A stretch of 5,254 bases of DNA. Source: Acidobacteriota bacterium (GTDB taxonomy: Bacteria; Acidobacteriota; Terriglobia; Terriglobales; Acidobacteriaceae). The notes below the pieces were generated by a model that worked only from the letters and a program-made list of their open reading frames with translations, was not told the DNA's origin and searched no databases. The DNA lies in assembly GCA_021781255.1 (NCBI GenBank), contig JAJXXG010000205.1, positions 1-5,254 of the forward strand. The letters run 5' to 3'. The translations under genes were made by a program, and so were the position numbers. Within the stretch, counting starts at the first letter, position 1, and every line of letters starts with the position of its first letter. This document shows, one piece after another, positions 5,123 to 5,254 of the stretch.

Positions 5123-5254
5123 GCGGCACTGCAGGACACGAGCTATGCGCCGGCGCATAACAAATAGGGATTCTTCCGGAAGTCTGTGAAACAGGAAAAG
5201 AACACGGCCTGCGGCCGGTGCGCGCAAGCGACGACGAGAGACCGGACCAGAGCG
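5123..5254. other. Downstream tail with palindromes, possible origin or terminator region
   Basis: No gene is visible in these last 132 bases. Besides the 16-bp palindrome at 5144-5159 there is CTTCCGGAAG (5173-5182), a perfect 10-bp palindrome, and a hairpin CGGCC/GGCCG (5205-5209 and 5213-5217). No iteron-like direct repeats and no clear AT-rich unwinding region are seen before the edge, so an origin cannot be claimed. Confidence 0.4.
5144..5159. repeat. Perfect 16-bp palindrome after the rep-like gene
   Basis: TATGCGCCGGCGCATA reads the same on both strands and begins 22 bases past the stop of the gene at 3947. As RNA it could form only a hairpin with little or no loop, and no T-run follows, so a protein-binding site is more plausible than a terminator. 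It differs from the parS palindromes. Confidence 0.55.

Noticed and set aside
4597..5139. Minus-strand frame of 180 residues opposite the rep-like gene
   Set aside because: A shadow of the 3947-5122 gene, rich in Arg, Ser and Pro as expected for antisense of GC-rich coding DNA.

Overview
The window looks like the maintenance backbone of a plasmid or plasmid-like mobile element from a GC-rich proteobacterium. Burkholderiales or Xanthomonadales are the likeliest hosts. That guess rests on the style of the partition proteins (a ParA with an N-terminal helix-turn-helix, and a ParB with a GHRRHRAC box) and on strong GC bias at third codon positions, most marked in the last gene. It is not based on any database match.

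Layout from left to right. (1) Positions 1-354, minus strand: the first 118 residues of an adenine-specific DNA methyltransferase of the type III Mod kind, running off the left edge. (2) 355-1007: a gap of about 650 bases between divergent genes with no convincing gene. It holds small palindromes in front of mod, a triple 9-bp AGATC repeat, and a perfect 9-bp inverted repeat upstream of parA that could be an operator. (3) 1008-3351: a two-gene partition operon, parA (type Ia) and parB, only 4 bp apart and closed by a strong intrinsic terminator. (4) 3511-3667: three copies of an 18-bp palindrome, ATTTGAACGCGTTCAAAT (the third has one end mismatch), exactly 69 bp apart with unrelated spacers. 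These are almost certainly the centromere (parS) sites for ParB. (5) 3670-3946: a hairpin-rich leader with a perfect Shine-Dalgarno serving a four-codon ORF, a hairpin terminator whose better T-tract is on the minus strand, a possible counter-transcribed RNA, and a stem that could hide the next ribosome binding site. (6) 3947-5122: a 391-residue winged-helix protein, the best candidate for the replication initiator. (7) 5123-5254: a short tail with a perfect 16-bp palindrome.

As a working model, ParA ATPase and ParB (probably a CTP-dependent clamp) segregate the element through the phased parS array, which lies between two terminators that may shield it from transcription. The downstream winged-helix protein would initiate replication, with its level set by the structured leader and possibly an antisense RNA. 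The methyltransferase would belong to a restriction-modification cargo or defence module starting at the left edge. The parA and parB assignments are firm. The parS assignment is strong but inferred. Replication function and RNA control are hypotheses from sequence layout.
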